NCBI GenBank assembly: GCA_032622095.1
Contig: CP136063.1
Span: 179,843,956-179,907,955, forward strand
Direction: 5' to 3'
Length of the DNA stretch: 64,000 nucleotides
Source: Siphonodentalium dalli
Lineage: Eukaryota; Mollusca; Scaphopoda; Gadilida; Siphonodentaliidae
This document shows positions 34,289 to 45,397 of the stretch, piece after piece (the first letter of the stretch is position 1; every line of letters starts with the position of its first letter). The translations under genes were made by a program, and so were the position numbers. The notes under the pieces are model-generated. The model ran no database searches, had not been told where the DNA came from, and saw only the letters and a program-made list of their open reading frames with translations.

Positions 34289-35103
34289 CTATAATTTCAA
34301 ATGTATTGAAAGTTGACAATGGTCTGAAAAGTCAGTTGGAGATTTAATACAGAAGTAAATAATATCGGATAAATATCGTTCATGTATCAATATATAGTCG
34401 ATTGTGCTCGCGCCATTATAATTGTAGCTGGTAAAGGTTCCGAGCGAATCTCCAGACTTCCTACCATTTATAATCCGTAATCCAGTCAATTTACACATTG
34501 AAAGTAAACCTTTTCCAAACGTATTGCATTCTTTATCTAAGGTTGCTCTGTCCTTCATAGAGTCAAATGAATAGTTTTCGGGAAGAGAAATATAATTGTC
34601 CTCGTCGTATGCAACATAATCGGGCCTCCCTCCTGTTCTTGCATTGAAATCACCTCCCAATATAATTAGTTTATGAGATTCTAACTTGAATTTTGAGGGG
34701 GTATATATACTGATATAAACATAATGTTTGTATCCAAGCCAAATATTTTGACATCAAATTCTACGCTTAGTGCGAAATCTTGCACGTGATTTATTCCTTT
34801 GATGAATTTCTGATATTTACCTCGGCCGAAAAATGCGATACCACCTTTTACAGTTTTACCTATACGAGATAGTTCAACACAGTGGTATCCCGGTAAATGT
34901 ATTGATGCAACATCTTTATGCCATGTTTCGGTTACTGTTATGAAATCGTATCGATCAAGATGTGCAATGAACTCTTGGTCTTCAACTTTATTTACCAGGC
35001 CTTGTGCATTCCACGAAGTATAGCATATATGTTTCACATTGGACGATTGTAAATGTATATGAGACGTCGTGTTTGCTCTATCTCGATGGATCACCGGAGA
35101 CAA
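34289..35103 (-). pseudogene. LINE ORF2: apurinic-like endonuclease domain
   Basis: Two consecutive frames, 35103-34681 and 34660-34289, cover the EEP endonuclease. Visible catalytic blocks: SWNAQGL (Asn), TVTETWH (Glu), ISVYIPP, then GGDFNARTG (Asp/Asn), TIDYILIH and SDHCQLSI (Asp-His). A short deletion and frameshift lies between them at ~34661-34685, removing the segment that normally joins YIPP to GGDFNA. The key residues themselves are kept. The enzyme nicks target DNA for target-primed reverse transcription. Confidence 0.75.
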
Positions 35104-35572
35104 TTTCGAAAACTTAATACACCAAAAACTATTTCTTGTAAAATATTGTTTAAATTTGAGATAAGCTTAGAATTGAAATAATCGATCATCTTAGATGAGA
35201 TTAGATTTTGAAAGATAAAACGTTTTTCCGTTAGCTTGTAGTCAAAACCTATTGACCTATGCACAAGTCTATGTAACTTGTGTAGCGAAACTCAACTATT
35301 GTAACGCAATATCAACATGTATATTATGTAATGATTCTAACAGTTAAAAAATTTCCTACTGATGACATCTGAAAATTTAAGAAGTTGGTTTGTAAATGGA
35401 ACAAGTCATTTTGTAAATCTGAGTCACCACTGACATTCTGGTGCGAATTATTTGCAGGCATTCTATTAATTGTCTATCTTCTTATTGGCTGACATTCGTT
35501 GTTGAACATCAATTCGGACCTCGGGCGATAGTCCCGTACACCATTCGCATTAACATTCTTTACCACGTGTGT

Positions 35573-36065
35573 TCATACCTGTCCTCTGTCTATCGCATTC
35601 CTTCTTGTGACCATACGAAACACAACGCCGTCAGAGCTGTTTCTCCAGTTTGTGACATATTTAATATTTCGAGCCAATACTCTGACCCCATCAAAGCTCG
35701 GGTGCCAATTATCCCAATAAAGATTGCTTCTTATTTCGGATGTTCTAATGTCAACGAATCCCGGTGTATGGTCCACGAACGTACATTTTTCATCTCGACA
35801 CACCTCTCGGTGGCATTCATTTGTTTCCTCAACTAGAAGATTGATATAGTTTGAATACAGAATTGGCAGGATTGAAGAGAAGCGTATATCAGCAACTGAA
35901 AGTTTATCTTTAATTTTATGAATGAGTTCCGTAATTTCTGACTTTTTTTGTGTGAATATTATTTCGGCAGCTATTAATGCCAATATGCACAGTTACTTTG
36001 TGAACATTTCTGAATTTAGCTGCATTGTCAACCTGCATCAACCCAATGTCGTATATAGACTATAT
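35573..36065 (-). pseudogene. LINE ORF1: SGNH/GDSL hydrolase-like domain (fragment)
   Basis: Minus-strand frames contain KVTVHIGIN (block III-like, in a neighbouring frame at ~36000), then FSSILPILYSNYIN, CTFVDHTPGFVDI and a terminal DNWHPSFDGVRVLARNI. The last has the D-x-x-H-x-S-x-x-G form of SGNH block V. Block I with the serine nucleophile was not found, so the N-terminus is lost or out of frame. A frame shift separates block III from the rest near 35985. Such esterase modules occur in ORF1 proteins of some CR1-group LINEs, where they may bind or modify lipids. Confidence 0.6.
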
Positions 36066-36069
36066 ATGA

Positions 36070-37500
36070 ATCCATCTACATTAAAATGACTAATTCCCCG
36101 ACTCTTAATTAACTGTCTTCTTGAAATACCACAACAGCCCGGAAAACAGCCATATATCATAAAAGAACATTTAAGGTTTATTGGTTCATAGCTATTATTT
36201 TTGTTGTGCATCATGCAGTTACATAAATTTAAGCTATATCCAGTATATCATTTGGACTCCATACGCAGTCGAAGACGGTTTATTTTTGGTAAATCATGCA
36301 CTGTTGATGTAATCCATGAGTATGGATTGCACAGAAACATGGGGAATTCACATATATAGTAGACGCGAATATGGCTCAAAATCCACTTTGAATTAGCCAT
36401 TAGGATATGTAACGATCAATGACATCGTATGCCACCTCTTCTAATAGATAACCTGCTGGAACCTTCATAAGGTTTTAGGTTGAGATTGTGGGTCTGAGCC
36501 GCTTTTCTCGACGTCATGTTCCCGTGTGGAATTCACACAGCAGACACATACACTAATGGCCAAACATCGTATGTGTAACCAGGATATTTAACAATCAATG
36601 ATGTGCCATTTCGACCACCCTATACACATTTTAACACAGGAGACCGATGTGAGATAGCAATGTGGGATTTCCCTATTTCACACCCACATGACTGCTGTGT
36701 CCCCCTATATATCCACGTGGCTGCTTTGCATGCATAATATTTTTACGAGCCAACTTTAAATGTCTTATGAGAACTAAAACAATAGCGGTCAAAAGTAACG
36801 CTTCTCGTTTCAACTCAATTAATACGGACGAATTCAAGGACGATCGATACTGACAATGGAGATATGCCTGCAGCTGTGCATGCACGGACACTGCGTAAAT
36901 GATGTAAACCTTCAACCGGAGTCCATTTGCGAACCTAATAGAAACGTATTGAAAGTAGACTTGTACATATGAAAATAATGGCCTCTTCAGATATGACTAA
37001 AGAAATAGTTCCGCTTTCGAAAAATAATGGGACCCGATAGAACTGAGATTACCCGGAATCGGCCATCTTGTAGTCTCCACCAAGTGATATCGCTTATAAC
37101 GAACCAAAGCCGGACGCTTTGGGTCGTATATAGACTATATCTGATTTTGTGACGTCACCAATTATTATCTAATTACGCCACAAGGTGGTGTAATTTGTTT
37201 TACAGTTTTTCATATCGCCTGTATCACTGTATCACTGTGGGGAAAATTATGTTTTGTACCCTGGCTCAATCGTACCGATATGCTCCGTTGGTTCAGAGTG
37301 CCGGGATGAAGATAATTAATAGATTGTGTTTATCACAGAATGTGTTAACTGCCAAACTCCATTAAGCGCCCTCTACACTATCGCTCCGAAACGATGAGAT
37401 ACCTCTGTCTGGAGTTTGGTTAACTGCTTTGCCTTTGGCTTTGAAAAGCAGACGAAATTCATAAACGATGTGTAAGTAAAACTTGGAACTATGCTTGATT
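36070..37500. other. Gene-free stretch with repeat-R-like fragments
   Basis: 36400-36490 and 36575-36625 share GTAACGATCAATGA- and TTTAGGTTGAG-type words with 28490-28570. The rest is unrecognised, and no gene is supported. Confidence 0.4.
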
Positions 37501-38655
37501 CATATCAAGGCGACGTCCAGTCGCGGGATGTTGGCCAGTTTATGTGACAATGCCACGGGCGCACACTGGCGATGGCGGGGTTGTTGACGGGGGTGTCAGG
37601 CGTGCAAATGTAGAATGACATATTAGCATGAACTTTTACTATTATAAAAATAAATTGAGTTCGTGTGTCTGTCAGGCAAAAGGCGACAAAACGACTGAAC
37701 CCCTCTGAAAATGTGTACATGGTGTCATAGCATGCACGTAACCCGGGATTAATAATGTTTATAACTTTTGCTATAAATTATATAGGCGATCAAACGGACG
37801 GGCATGCAGATCGGCAGACGTTTTAAAAATGTATTTTTTTTTTTTAAATTTGGGAATAAATTTTTAAAACTTGTTTTGCTTTATTCTATGTTATGGATGT
37901 TAGTTTTGAAGACTATTATAATATTTAAGGAAGGGGCAGTCCTGTCAACACATTTGGTATTTTGAAAAAATAGTGATTTTGAGCCATTTTCACGAAACTT
38001 GGTATTATTTCTTTAAAATGTGGAATGTGACCCTAAAAATAAGATAATAAAAAAAATCCCAGACCCCTGTGTCTTATATATATGTACTTTTAGTATTATG
38101 ACCAATTTGTGCCAGGGGCCGGTTGTTGTACTATTCATGTGTGTTTCCGAATACGTTGATCGAATAAATAGGATTATCATTATTTGTGGCTGAGACATGA
38201 GAAGCTACATATTTTTATATGTAATTGCCACAGGTGTAATATGTTCTTGTCCAATGGGGGATTGCATTATGGGTAATTGTGTAGTGTCGTAACTGACTCA
38301 ATCGTACCGATAGAGTCACGTACATTACTTTCCTTTGAAATTTCAACACGCGTCTCAGTCATTACATACACCACAGCAGAGTCATGTGTTGGGTTCTCTT
38401 CGCTTTCACATTTGGAATCGCCGCCATTACATTCCTTTGCAATTTCATCACGCGCTTCAGTCAATGCATATCCCAAGAGATTCTGTCCTTTCTGGCCTGG
38501 TTACTAGGCTAGTAATTATGTCGATGTAAAAGTAAAAATGGGTCGCATTAAAAGCTGTAGTCTTACCACGCTGAATAAAATAGTCCGACACAGATTAGCA
38601 CATGTGCTGATATTGATATTACCACACCATTTGGAAAGCATGCGATCGTGTGGTA
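37501..38655. other. Gene-free stretch
   Basis: 37630-37690 (AATTGAGTTCGTGTGTCTGT) resembles Helitron 5'-end filler but no boundaries are visible. Frames near 38267-38529 on both strands are mutual shadows without domains. Confidence 0.35.
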
Positions 38656-38659
38656 ATCA

Positions 38660-39082
38660 AAGATGGATTTCGACGAAATTTGACACTTAGAGGTACTTGT
38701 GTCCGGGGAGTGTTTTGGACGGGTCAAATCGTGACCCCGACCTCACCTTGACAATTGACAAGTTCAAATTGGGTAAAACGGACGGATTTCGACGAAGTTT
38801 GATACATATGGCTACTTCTATCCGGGGAGTGTTTTGGACGGGTCAAATCGTGACCGCGGCGTGATCTTGACCTTCAATATGGTAAATCAAAGGTCAAATC
38901 AGGACTGATTTCGACGAAATTTGATACCTAGGGGTACTTTTGTCAGGGGGTGTTTTGGACCATGTCAAATCGTGACCACAGCCTGACCTTGACTTTCAAA
39001 ATAGTCAATTCAAGGTCAAATCGCGCCTTTCGCCGGAAATCAGATGGGAAACAGCCCGGACGAAGTCGGTCCCACCAGCTAG
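38660..39082 (+). mobile_element. Helitron-like 3' end with ~120-bp internal repeats
   Basis: Three direct units start GATTTCGACGAAATTTGACA (38662), GATTTCGACGAAGTTTGATA (38790) and GATTTCGACGAAATTTGATA (38909), and share TGTTTTGGACGGGTCAAATC and GTGACC. The stretch ends AGCCCGGACGAAGTCGG, a short hairpin, then TCCCACCAGCTAG followed by T. Hairpin plus CTAG before T is the Helitron 3' signature, and it matches the element ending at 58415. The 5' end is not identified. Confidence 0.68.
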
Positions 39083-39089
39083 TGTAATA

Positions 39090-39525
39090 AAAAGACAGCT
39101 TGAAGAATGTAATGTATAACACGAGAAACGGGGAAAAGTTGATATATGGAAGTATCCAAATTTCCCACATGGGATTTGAAAGCTAGTTTATATCATATTA
39201 TTATAATTTCTATTTATGGCTAATAATATGATCTTGGTGGCGTTACCATTTCTGACTATGGTTTTCTTGTAAGACACTGAGTCGTAATTTCGCTAAAATC
39301 CGGATTGAGAATCCGAAGCCGATTACGGGGGCGGGGCTAATTCCCGATTCTAGGTCAGATTTTGAAATCCACGTGGTCTCCGAAACTATGTTTAATGTTC
39401 TCCCAGCGTCAAACATGGCTCATGAATTTGACACAAGTATCATTTGTATCTTATATTTATAAAGTTCATGTTTGTTGTGAAAGTCATGCTTTTTTTCTAT
39501 GTGTATATACACGGCACATAATTTG
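39090..39525. other. Gene-free stretch
   Basis: Contains 39282-39345 (TTTCGCTAAAATCCGGATTG, AATCCGAAGCCGATTACGG), inverted with respect to 42595-42652. No gene. Confidence 0.4.
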
Positions 39526-39535
39526 CTGCCAATCC

Positions 39536-41101
39536 CAGGGGGGGTCGGAAATTTTTTCCAGGCACGTATGATGGGGTGGGTGGGTGTCTCTTGGGTCCAA
39601 AAAGCAGTTTTTTCCATATGCCAATTTTTTTTTCCATTCCTGCTATTGAGTCTTATTTTGATGTGTTTTGAACAGAAACGGGTCATATATAGTTAATAGT
39701 AATGCTATACTACATATAGAGGTTATCAGAAGTTGGATCAGTTGCACAATGGCCAACAATAACCCAAATTCAACTTGATAGAACTAGAAACTGCGCTATT
39801 GGAAAAATAAAATTTAATCTGGATTCCATCTACTGATACAACAAAATAAGAATAACTATGCAGAACTCAGCTGAAAATAAGTAATAAAATGAAAGCACAC
39901 TTGACCATATGTGACATGGAAATAAAGATATAATAAATAATGGAATAAAATAGACTTTTGACAACGTAAAACATAAAATCTTAACAAATAAATTGAAGGC
40001 CAGCCAGGCCAGCTTGAACAATTTCACATTGTTTTCCATGTTAATGTGGATCAGCTTGTAATGTTAATCACAGTAACGAAGATTTTATCGTCACTGATAT
40101 CGTGAGCAAAAAAAGAAGTGAAATTGGGCTATCCATCCATATTATTCCCAATTATTACGAAGCCTATTACTTCAGACAGTGGCTACCAGCCTGCCATTAC
40201 ACGCTATAACATGTTTCCTCAGTTCTGGTTTCTGAGATGCCCCAAGAAGAGTAGCGCGGTTATATCATGGTTATGTTTGGTATTAGCATTATTCTTCAAA
40301 CTTGGATGAACTGGGATGACCAGTTGTATTTCCACATGTTTTGATAAACAATTTGATTCCAGCAATACATGCAGTAATGCCCAAATTAAACGACTCCATA
40401 ACCACAGCAGAATAATGAGTAATTTTTCAGGATTTAGTCGGAAATATGGCTTGTTGACATTCATGGGAAAGCTGTCATCGAGAGCTTTCCGATGAATGAC
40501 AACAAGCCATATTTCCGACTAAATCCTGAAAAATTACCTATTATTCTGCTGTGCTTATGGAGTCGATTAATTAGGGCATTACTGTATATCACATAGCAAA
40601 TATCAAAATATCAAATAATCTGAAATTTGTTGTACCGGTACCATGTATTATGTAGAATACTCAAATGTGATTATGTGACTAGATCATGTGACTATATATT
40701 ATGAAAATGAATGTTAATAAAAACTTTGGCACTCTGTCTATATATCCCTTGAAATGTGATTATGTTGACACATTTCTTGATTAATGACACTTATATGATA
40801 AATTCAAATAGTATCGTTATCTCATTATGCACTGTTCTATTCAAATATCGCGCAATAAATTATGATAATGCAGGATAATCAGCTATTTGGTTGCTCAATT
40901 GATAATTTTCTCAAATTTAGGGGGGTGGGTGTCCAAAACTGACCGGAAAAAACTTCCTGAAACGGAAAAAAAAGGGTGGGTGTCCAAAATTGCCTGGAAA
41001 AAAAGGCCGGAAACGGAAGAAATTGGGTGGGTGGGTGGTCCGAGGCCGGAAAAAAAAAATCATCATACGTGCCTGGAAAAATTTTCCGACCCCCCCCCCT
41101 G
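39536..41101. mobile_element. hAT-like non-autonomous element, ~1.57 kb
   Basis: Left end CAGGGGGGGTCGGAAATTTT then TTCCAGGCACGTATGAT. The right end is its complement, ATCATACGTGCCTGGAAAAA then TTTTCCGACCCCCCCCC-CTG. The sequence CCAATCC abuts both ends (39529-39535 and 41102-41108), and the identity extends to CTGCCAATCC around them. CAGGG termini with a ~7-8 bp duplication fit hAT. Near the right end lie ~50-bp direct repeats (GGGTGGGTGTCCAAAACTGA). A fold-back is nested at 40372-40584. No transposase was seen. Confidence 0.7.
40372..40584. repeat. Fold-back hairpin, 213 bp, arms ~100 bp
   Basis: CAGTAATGCCCAAATTAA, CGACTCCATAA, AGCAGAATAATGAGTAATTT and TTCAGGATTTAGTCGGAAAT pair with the complementary sequences at 40485-40584. 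The loop lies around GTCATCGAG (40472-40480). The arms are nearly identical, suggesting recent origin. A minus frame at 40219-40464 reads through it and is not a gene. Confidence 0.85.
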
Positions 41102-41243
41102 CCAATCCGACTTAATCGCATCTTTTTTTCAAGTTAAAGTGTGTTTATTGTTGATGGCAAGCATATCTAAACGTGACAGCTCTAGGCCTCCTGAATCAAA
41201 TTCCGAAGATGTTGTGAAGAACACACGAAACTTGTCAGTTGAA
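41102..41243. other. Short spacer
   Basis: No features beyond the 3' direct repeat of the hAT-like element. Confidence 0.4.
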
Positions 41244-41892
41244 CAGGGATGTGACGACAGGGTTTGATTGGGTGTCTCGACCCCCACCCCGAACTTTGGT
41301 ACAATTTGTTAAGCTGTGCAGTCATTCATACGTGAGGAAAATCAGGATTATTTTTGACTAACTGTTTCAAATAATGATACGTACAAGCCAACAAATGCAA
41401 CAAACAAACCCGATTTTAAATAAATACATATACAAACTTATGACTAACTCGGGAGAGGTGGTGTCCAGTGATCTGTATATATGTTCAACTTGTTTTGGTA
41501 GTCATGTTGCTTTTCCATTACTAATTATTTATTTTTTCAGTGTAATAACATATGGGAGAGGGGGGTACCCTTAAGTGAGCCAGTACTTGTCCCCCAATTC
41601 CTTTGTATGTATAAACAAATGTATGTGTTATATATCATGTGTTATCTAAATTTGACATATATTTGAAATAAATATATCTAAACTAAACTTTGGTACATTC
41701 CAGCAGTCGGAAATTTCATGCATGACACAACATTAGTTTTCCAATCTTAGTGTTTGTCAGATTGGATATTTCCAAGGGGAGCAAATTGAATTCTGCGAAC
41801 CTGTGAGATTGATGTTTGGTTCAATGGGGGGGGGGGGGGGGGGGGGGTGCAGTTGGCCGGAAATTTGAGGAAACTTCTAGCCACGTCCCTAG
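41244..41892. mobile_element. Diverged hAT-like MITE copy with internal insertion
   Basis: Begins CAGGGATGTGACGACAGGG, continues to ACCCCGAACTTTGG, and ends AGCCACGTCCCTAG, matching the ends of the 14224-14535 MITE. Between them AACTTTGGTACA occurs twice (41292-41303 and 41686-41697), bracketing ~382 bp not present in the 14-kb copy. A 20-plus G run at 41826 sits where the 14-kb copy also has a G run. The bracketed segment may be an insertion with a 12-bp duplication, or two MITE fragments may be juxtaposed. Confidence 0.55.
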
Positions 41893-41984
41893 AACATGTG
41901 TCTGTTGTCTATACAGAGACTATTGTGCAAAACGACTGCATTTAACGAAACAAAACATGTTAAAGATGAAATTGCTATAACTTT

Positions 41985-42480
41985 AAGACTAGATCTTAGT
42001 ACATACGTGTATCTGATAATCAATCGATACCATATAATCCTACTATTTCTTGAATAAGAAGAAACATTATAATAACGAACACAGCAGAAGACATATCCAT
42101 GCAGGTTCATGTGAATTCGGTCAATGGTGACGTATCCGCCGAATTCGAAATCGACATGCGTTCGGGCGGTATTTTAAGGATGGAATTATGAAATGGACAT
42201 ATGAAAGTGACAATCAACAATTATTTGCAATTGCTTCGCCATCAACCGACGTGCTCCCCCAGCGTTACTATCAATAGCGTTATTATTTGGCTAATTTCAG
42301 TATTATTCTCCCAGTTTACATTCAATAAAACAAATTTGTCTCCGCATTTAAAATTCTTTGATATAGATCGTTTATATTCTGCAATAATTTGTACACAAGA
42401 GACGGATTCTTATGTTTTATTGTGTTTTTAAACTCTGAGGTGGCGAAATCTCGGTTTGTTTACATTACGAACATTTGAGT
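41985..42480 (+). repeat. Dispersed repeat S (copy 1)
   Basis: Aligns in order with 49075-49560: GTGTATCTGATAATC, CACAGCAGAAGACATA, AATTCGGTCAATGGTGA, CGAAATCGACATG, TAATTTCAGTA and TTTATATTCTGCAATAATTTGTACA. Non-coding. Confidence 0.65.
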
Positions 42481-42695
42481 CCGTAATCGGAATCCGAATC
42501 CCAATCGGATTACCACGAAATTGAGATTACGGTCTGTTCGTTTACTGATTCTGCCAATTTCTGGTCTGTTCTTTTGCCGAACCAAGTCGCACGGGGACCA
42601 ATCTGTAATCTGAATCCAGAATCTGAATCGGATTTTAGCGAAATAACGCCTCTGCTGTTTTGAATTTTGCGAGCAAAGTAGATCGTTGGGCTTAA

Positions 42696-43289
42696 AGGGG
42701 TACTGTACGCCATTTTCAATAAATTTCGGGTGATAACAACGATCTATTATCGATAATATATAGAAACATAAGTAATTTGAGTCGAAGATGTATTCTGTAA
42801 ACGCTCAGGTTAATAGGCTATCTTAAAATTTAATAATTTAAAAGTTAATAATTTAACATAAATTGAATTTATGGCTGGAGCCATAAAATGGCGTAAATTA
42901 AAATACGAATTTCCGTGTACAAAACGTAATCAAATTATAATTGAGGGATACTGGATTAGTAAATCCATTGCACACACGATCGTTTGAAACATTATGCTGA
43001 TACGGGGAGAAAACTAAAGCCACTCACTGACTAGTGACGATACAATAACATAAATGAGTATATGGGACTAGTATGCATATATAACATAACTTTTATTTGA
43101 TACATTTGGTTGAAAACTGTACAAAAATTACTCGACAACAACAATTTGTATCTTTGCATTCCGGTAAATTTGCCATCCGTAACACTACTTCGTACTCAAC
43201 AGACTTTCAAATAATGGAATTTATTTTACCTTATTCTCCGACTCAGAGACTATAGAAACCAACAACAACATTTGGGTACAGTATCCCTT
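42696..43289 (+). mobile_element. TTAA-flanked MITE, family T2, ~594 bp
   Basis: Flanked by TTAA (42692-42695 and 43290-43293). Ends AGGGGTACTGTACGCC and GGGTACAGTATCCCT are near-perfect inverted repeats. The interior matches 18059-18702 in opposite orientation (CAATAAATTTCGGGTGATAA, GAATTTATGGCTGGAGCCAT). Confidence 0.8.
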
Positions 43290-43299
43290 TAAAGCATTA

Positions 43300-43945
43300 A
43301 TGTCGTAATCTGAAATAAACGTGTGCGTCTTTCAATGGCCGCGTTCCAAAATGAGGGGAGTTACTATCGGAATTATGCACAGTGAAGTTCATTCGTAGCC
43401 GCGGTTTACATTTTATTGAGAACATAATTGGGTTATTTTGGGAATTACAATCTCAAAATAATTAATCTTACTGGTATTTAGGAACGACTTGTTGTGGTTT
43501 CCGACATTTTGAAGAAGTTACCTTAGGCCTTAAATTCTAGAACCTCCAATTCGATTAGGCCCTCGACCGCCGTATTATCCAATCGCGGTTTGACATGCAT
43601 TTCGTAGGTCACCAGTAGAACGCTTCCCATTGGTTAATATTTTGACAGTTGTAAAAATAGGTTAATTACCGTATGTTTTTCTTGATAATTTCATTTGACA
43701 TTTGATCGCGACTTAGCTCGTAATTTGAAGCTCTACCGAGCGATTTTGATAAATAATGGCAGCGCCATTTTGATTTTGAAGAGACTTACGTTTGAAATTT
43801 GAATTTTCATTCAACATTTTACAATGTTGTTAACTTACAAGCTGAATATGACAGCTAGTAGTATGGCGATCTCTATAGTATGAGAAAATAAACATTCTTC
43901 CAAAGAACGATATATCGATGTTTTGATCGAATCTTGACAGCTAGC
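43300..43945. other. Upstream flank of the Ngaro-like element
   Basis: Would hold the 5' repeat of the element, but no direct copy of it was found downstream by eye. No gene. Confidence 0.35.
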
Positions 43946-45007
43946 ATGGCCTCAGCCGAGAATAATAAACGTTCTTCAAGAAAGAAAAAACCGATCAACT
44001 ACAAAACACTTGACGAAATAGGTTTTGATGCACAGAATCAAACAGTGATTCGTCAGACTCGGCAGTGAGACATTTGTTAAACATATTGATGGTGTCAGTG
44101 AGAGCAAACTGGAGGACCTAGAAAGGTCAATGTGCGATTTAAAATCTGAATATGAGACTCTGGTGAATGAAAGAAGAAGGAAAGAAAAAGAGAAAGAAAG
44201 AGATGTAATGCTAAGAAAGAACGAAAAAGAAAAAGACAGAATGCGACAGCTCGGTTCACTGGCGGGAAAGAAAACAGGTAAAATAAACACACAAAACTCA
44301 GAAGTGACAAATATTCAAGGAAAAAGGCCAAAGAGCTGCAAAGAAAATTAAACTTATTTGATTCACCCGAAAGTGACAATGATAGTAGTACATGTAGTTC
44401 TAGTGACGAACAGACCTTTTCTAAGCCAAAAACAAAAGTCAAATCAGGTCTTGATTCCAATGTTAGATTACACATTAAAAAACCACAGCGTTGCCCACAC
44501 ACAATGTTACAGCTTGAATTTGTCACCAAAGATATTGAATTCAATCAATTAACTTTCAATCAATTTGTTGCGGGTGAATTAGAAATAATCTCAACTACTA
44601 AGGATACCGCAGAAAAGAATGGTAGGTTAGACCTATTGAAAAAGTTATCATACTACAACGAGTTATATGATTGGAAAGCCCTTTTGCGGTTTTATGCTGC
44701 CTGGATCAGGAGAATTGAATATGGTCCGAATAATTGGTCCGACAATCCGGCAGATATTGAGGTACCATTATTGACCGGTCCTGCCAGGCAGCCTTGGGGT
44801 TCAAAAAAGATAACTAGATCTTCACATTTTTCAAATATAAATGCCAGTACAGGTATGTCCAACAGTAATACTACTAATAGTTCAAGTTACAAATGGTTTT
44901 GCCCTGATTTTCAGAGGCAAAAGTGTAATGAATCCTCACCCCATTCTAAAACAATCAATCATGTTCCACATACAGTATTTCACTTCTATTGCAACTTGTT
45001 TCAATAA
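43946..45007 (+). pseudogene. DIRS/Ngaro-type Gag remnant
   Basis: ATG at 43946 opens a Lys/Arg-rich N-terminus (KRSSRKKKPINY, KTLDEIGFDA), which then shifts frame. A charged coiled-coil segment follows (LKSEYETLVNERRRKEKEKE, 44130-44351), then a Gag core in 44504-45007 (FVAGELEII, LDLLKKLSYYNELYDWKALL, YAAWIRRIEYG). The end of this piece is WFCPDFQRQKC...H...H...C, a zinc-knuckle-like cluster typical of DIRS Gag. At least three frame changes separate these pieces, so no full protein is made. Confidence 0.65.
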
Positions 45008-45397
45008 AGAGAAAACCCAACTACCACATCCTGAAAGCTCTTCCGCCTGGCCTTACTTTGGTAACAAATGACTCATTTCATATAATACAGATGTACCAGT
45101 AGATCTTGAGCTGAATGATATATCTTATCAAATTTCATATTCTGTGGACCCCATTTTTGTAAAATCCGTTACTACATGTACCTCTTCTGGTAACACTGAT
45201 AAATATGAAACAAATAATTCAACACGTGTGTGGGAGAGTGATTCAGAAATTGATTGGGAAGTCAGTGATACAAACAGGTCATTCAATTGTGAACAGGGAC
45301 TGATTGTGAATAATTAACTGTTGAAGATATGACATTGTTTATAACTAATTATGAGGAAATAACTGTTTATGATATAACAGTATCAGCTCAAGATTGA
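45008..45397 (+). other. Gag-RT intergenic remnant
   Basis: Asp/Glu/Thr-rich short frames with stops. Probably the decayed spacer or 5' part of the pol frame. Nothing in it was recognised. Confidence 0.3.

Larger units (their letters stand above)
31735..36065 (-). mobile_element. Decayed CR1/L2-like LINE with SGNH-type ORF1
   Basis: Reading the minus strand, an ORF1 SGNH-hydrolase region, an AP-like endonuclease, a reverse transcriptase and a C-terminal zinc-knuckle region follow in order, ending in an ATTCTATTCTATTC tail (31735-31760). Frameshifts and stops break every domain, so the copy is dead. The RT/EN order, the C-terminal motif and the tail fit the CR1/L2-like group, and esterase (SGNH) ORF1 proteins are known there. 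Exact clade is not settled by eye. Confidence 0.78.

Noticed and set aside
40887-41267. 126-residue plus frame and overlapping minus frames
   Set aside because: They read the ~50-bp repeats and right end of the hAT-like element.
44095-44544. 149-residue minus-strand frame rich in Leu/Ser/Phe
   Set aside because: Antisense shadow of the lysine/glutamate-rich Gag coiled coil.
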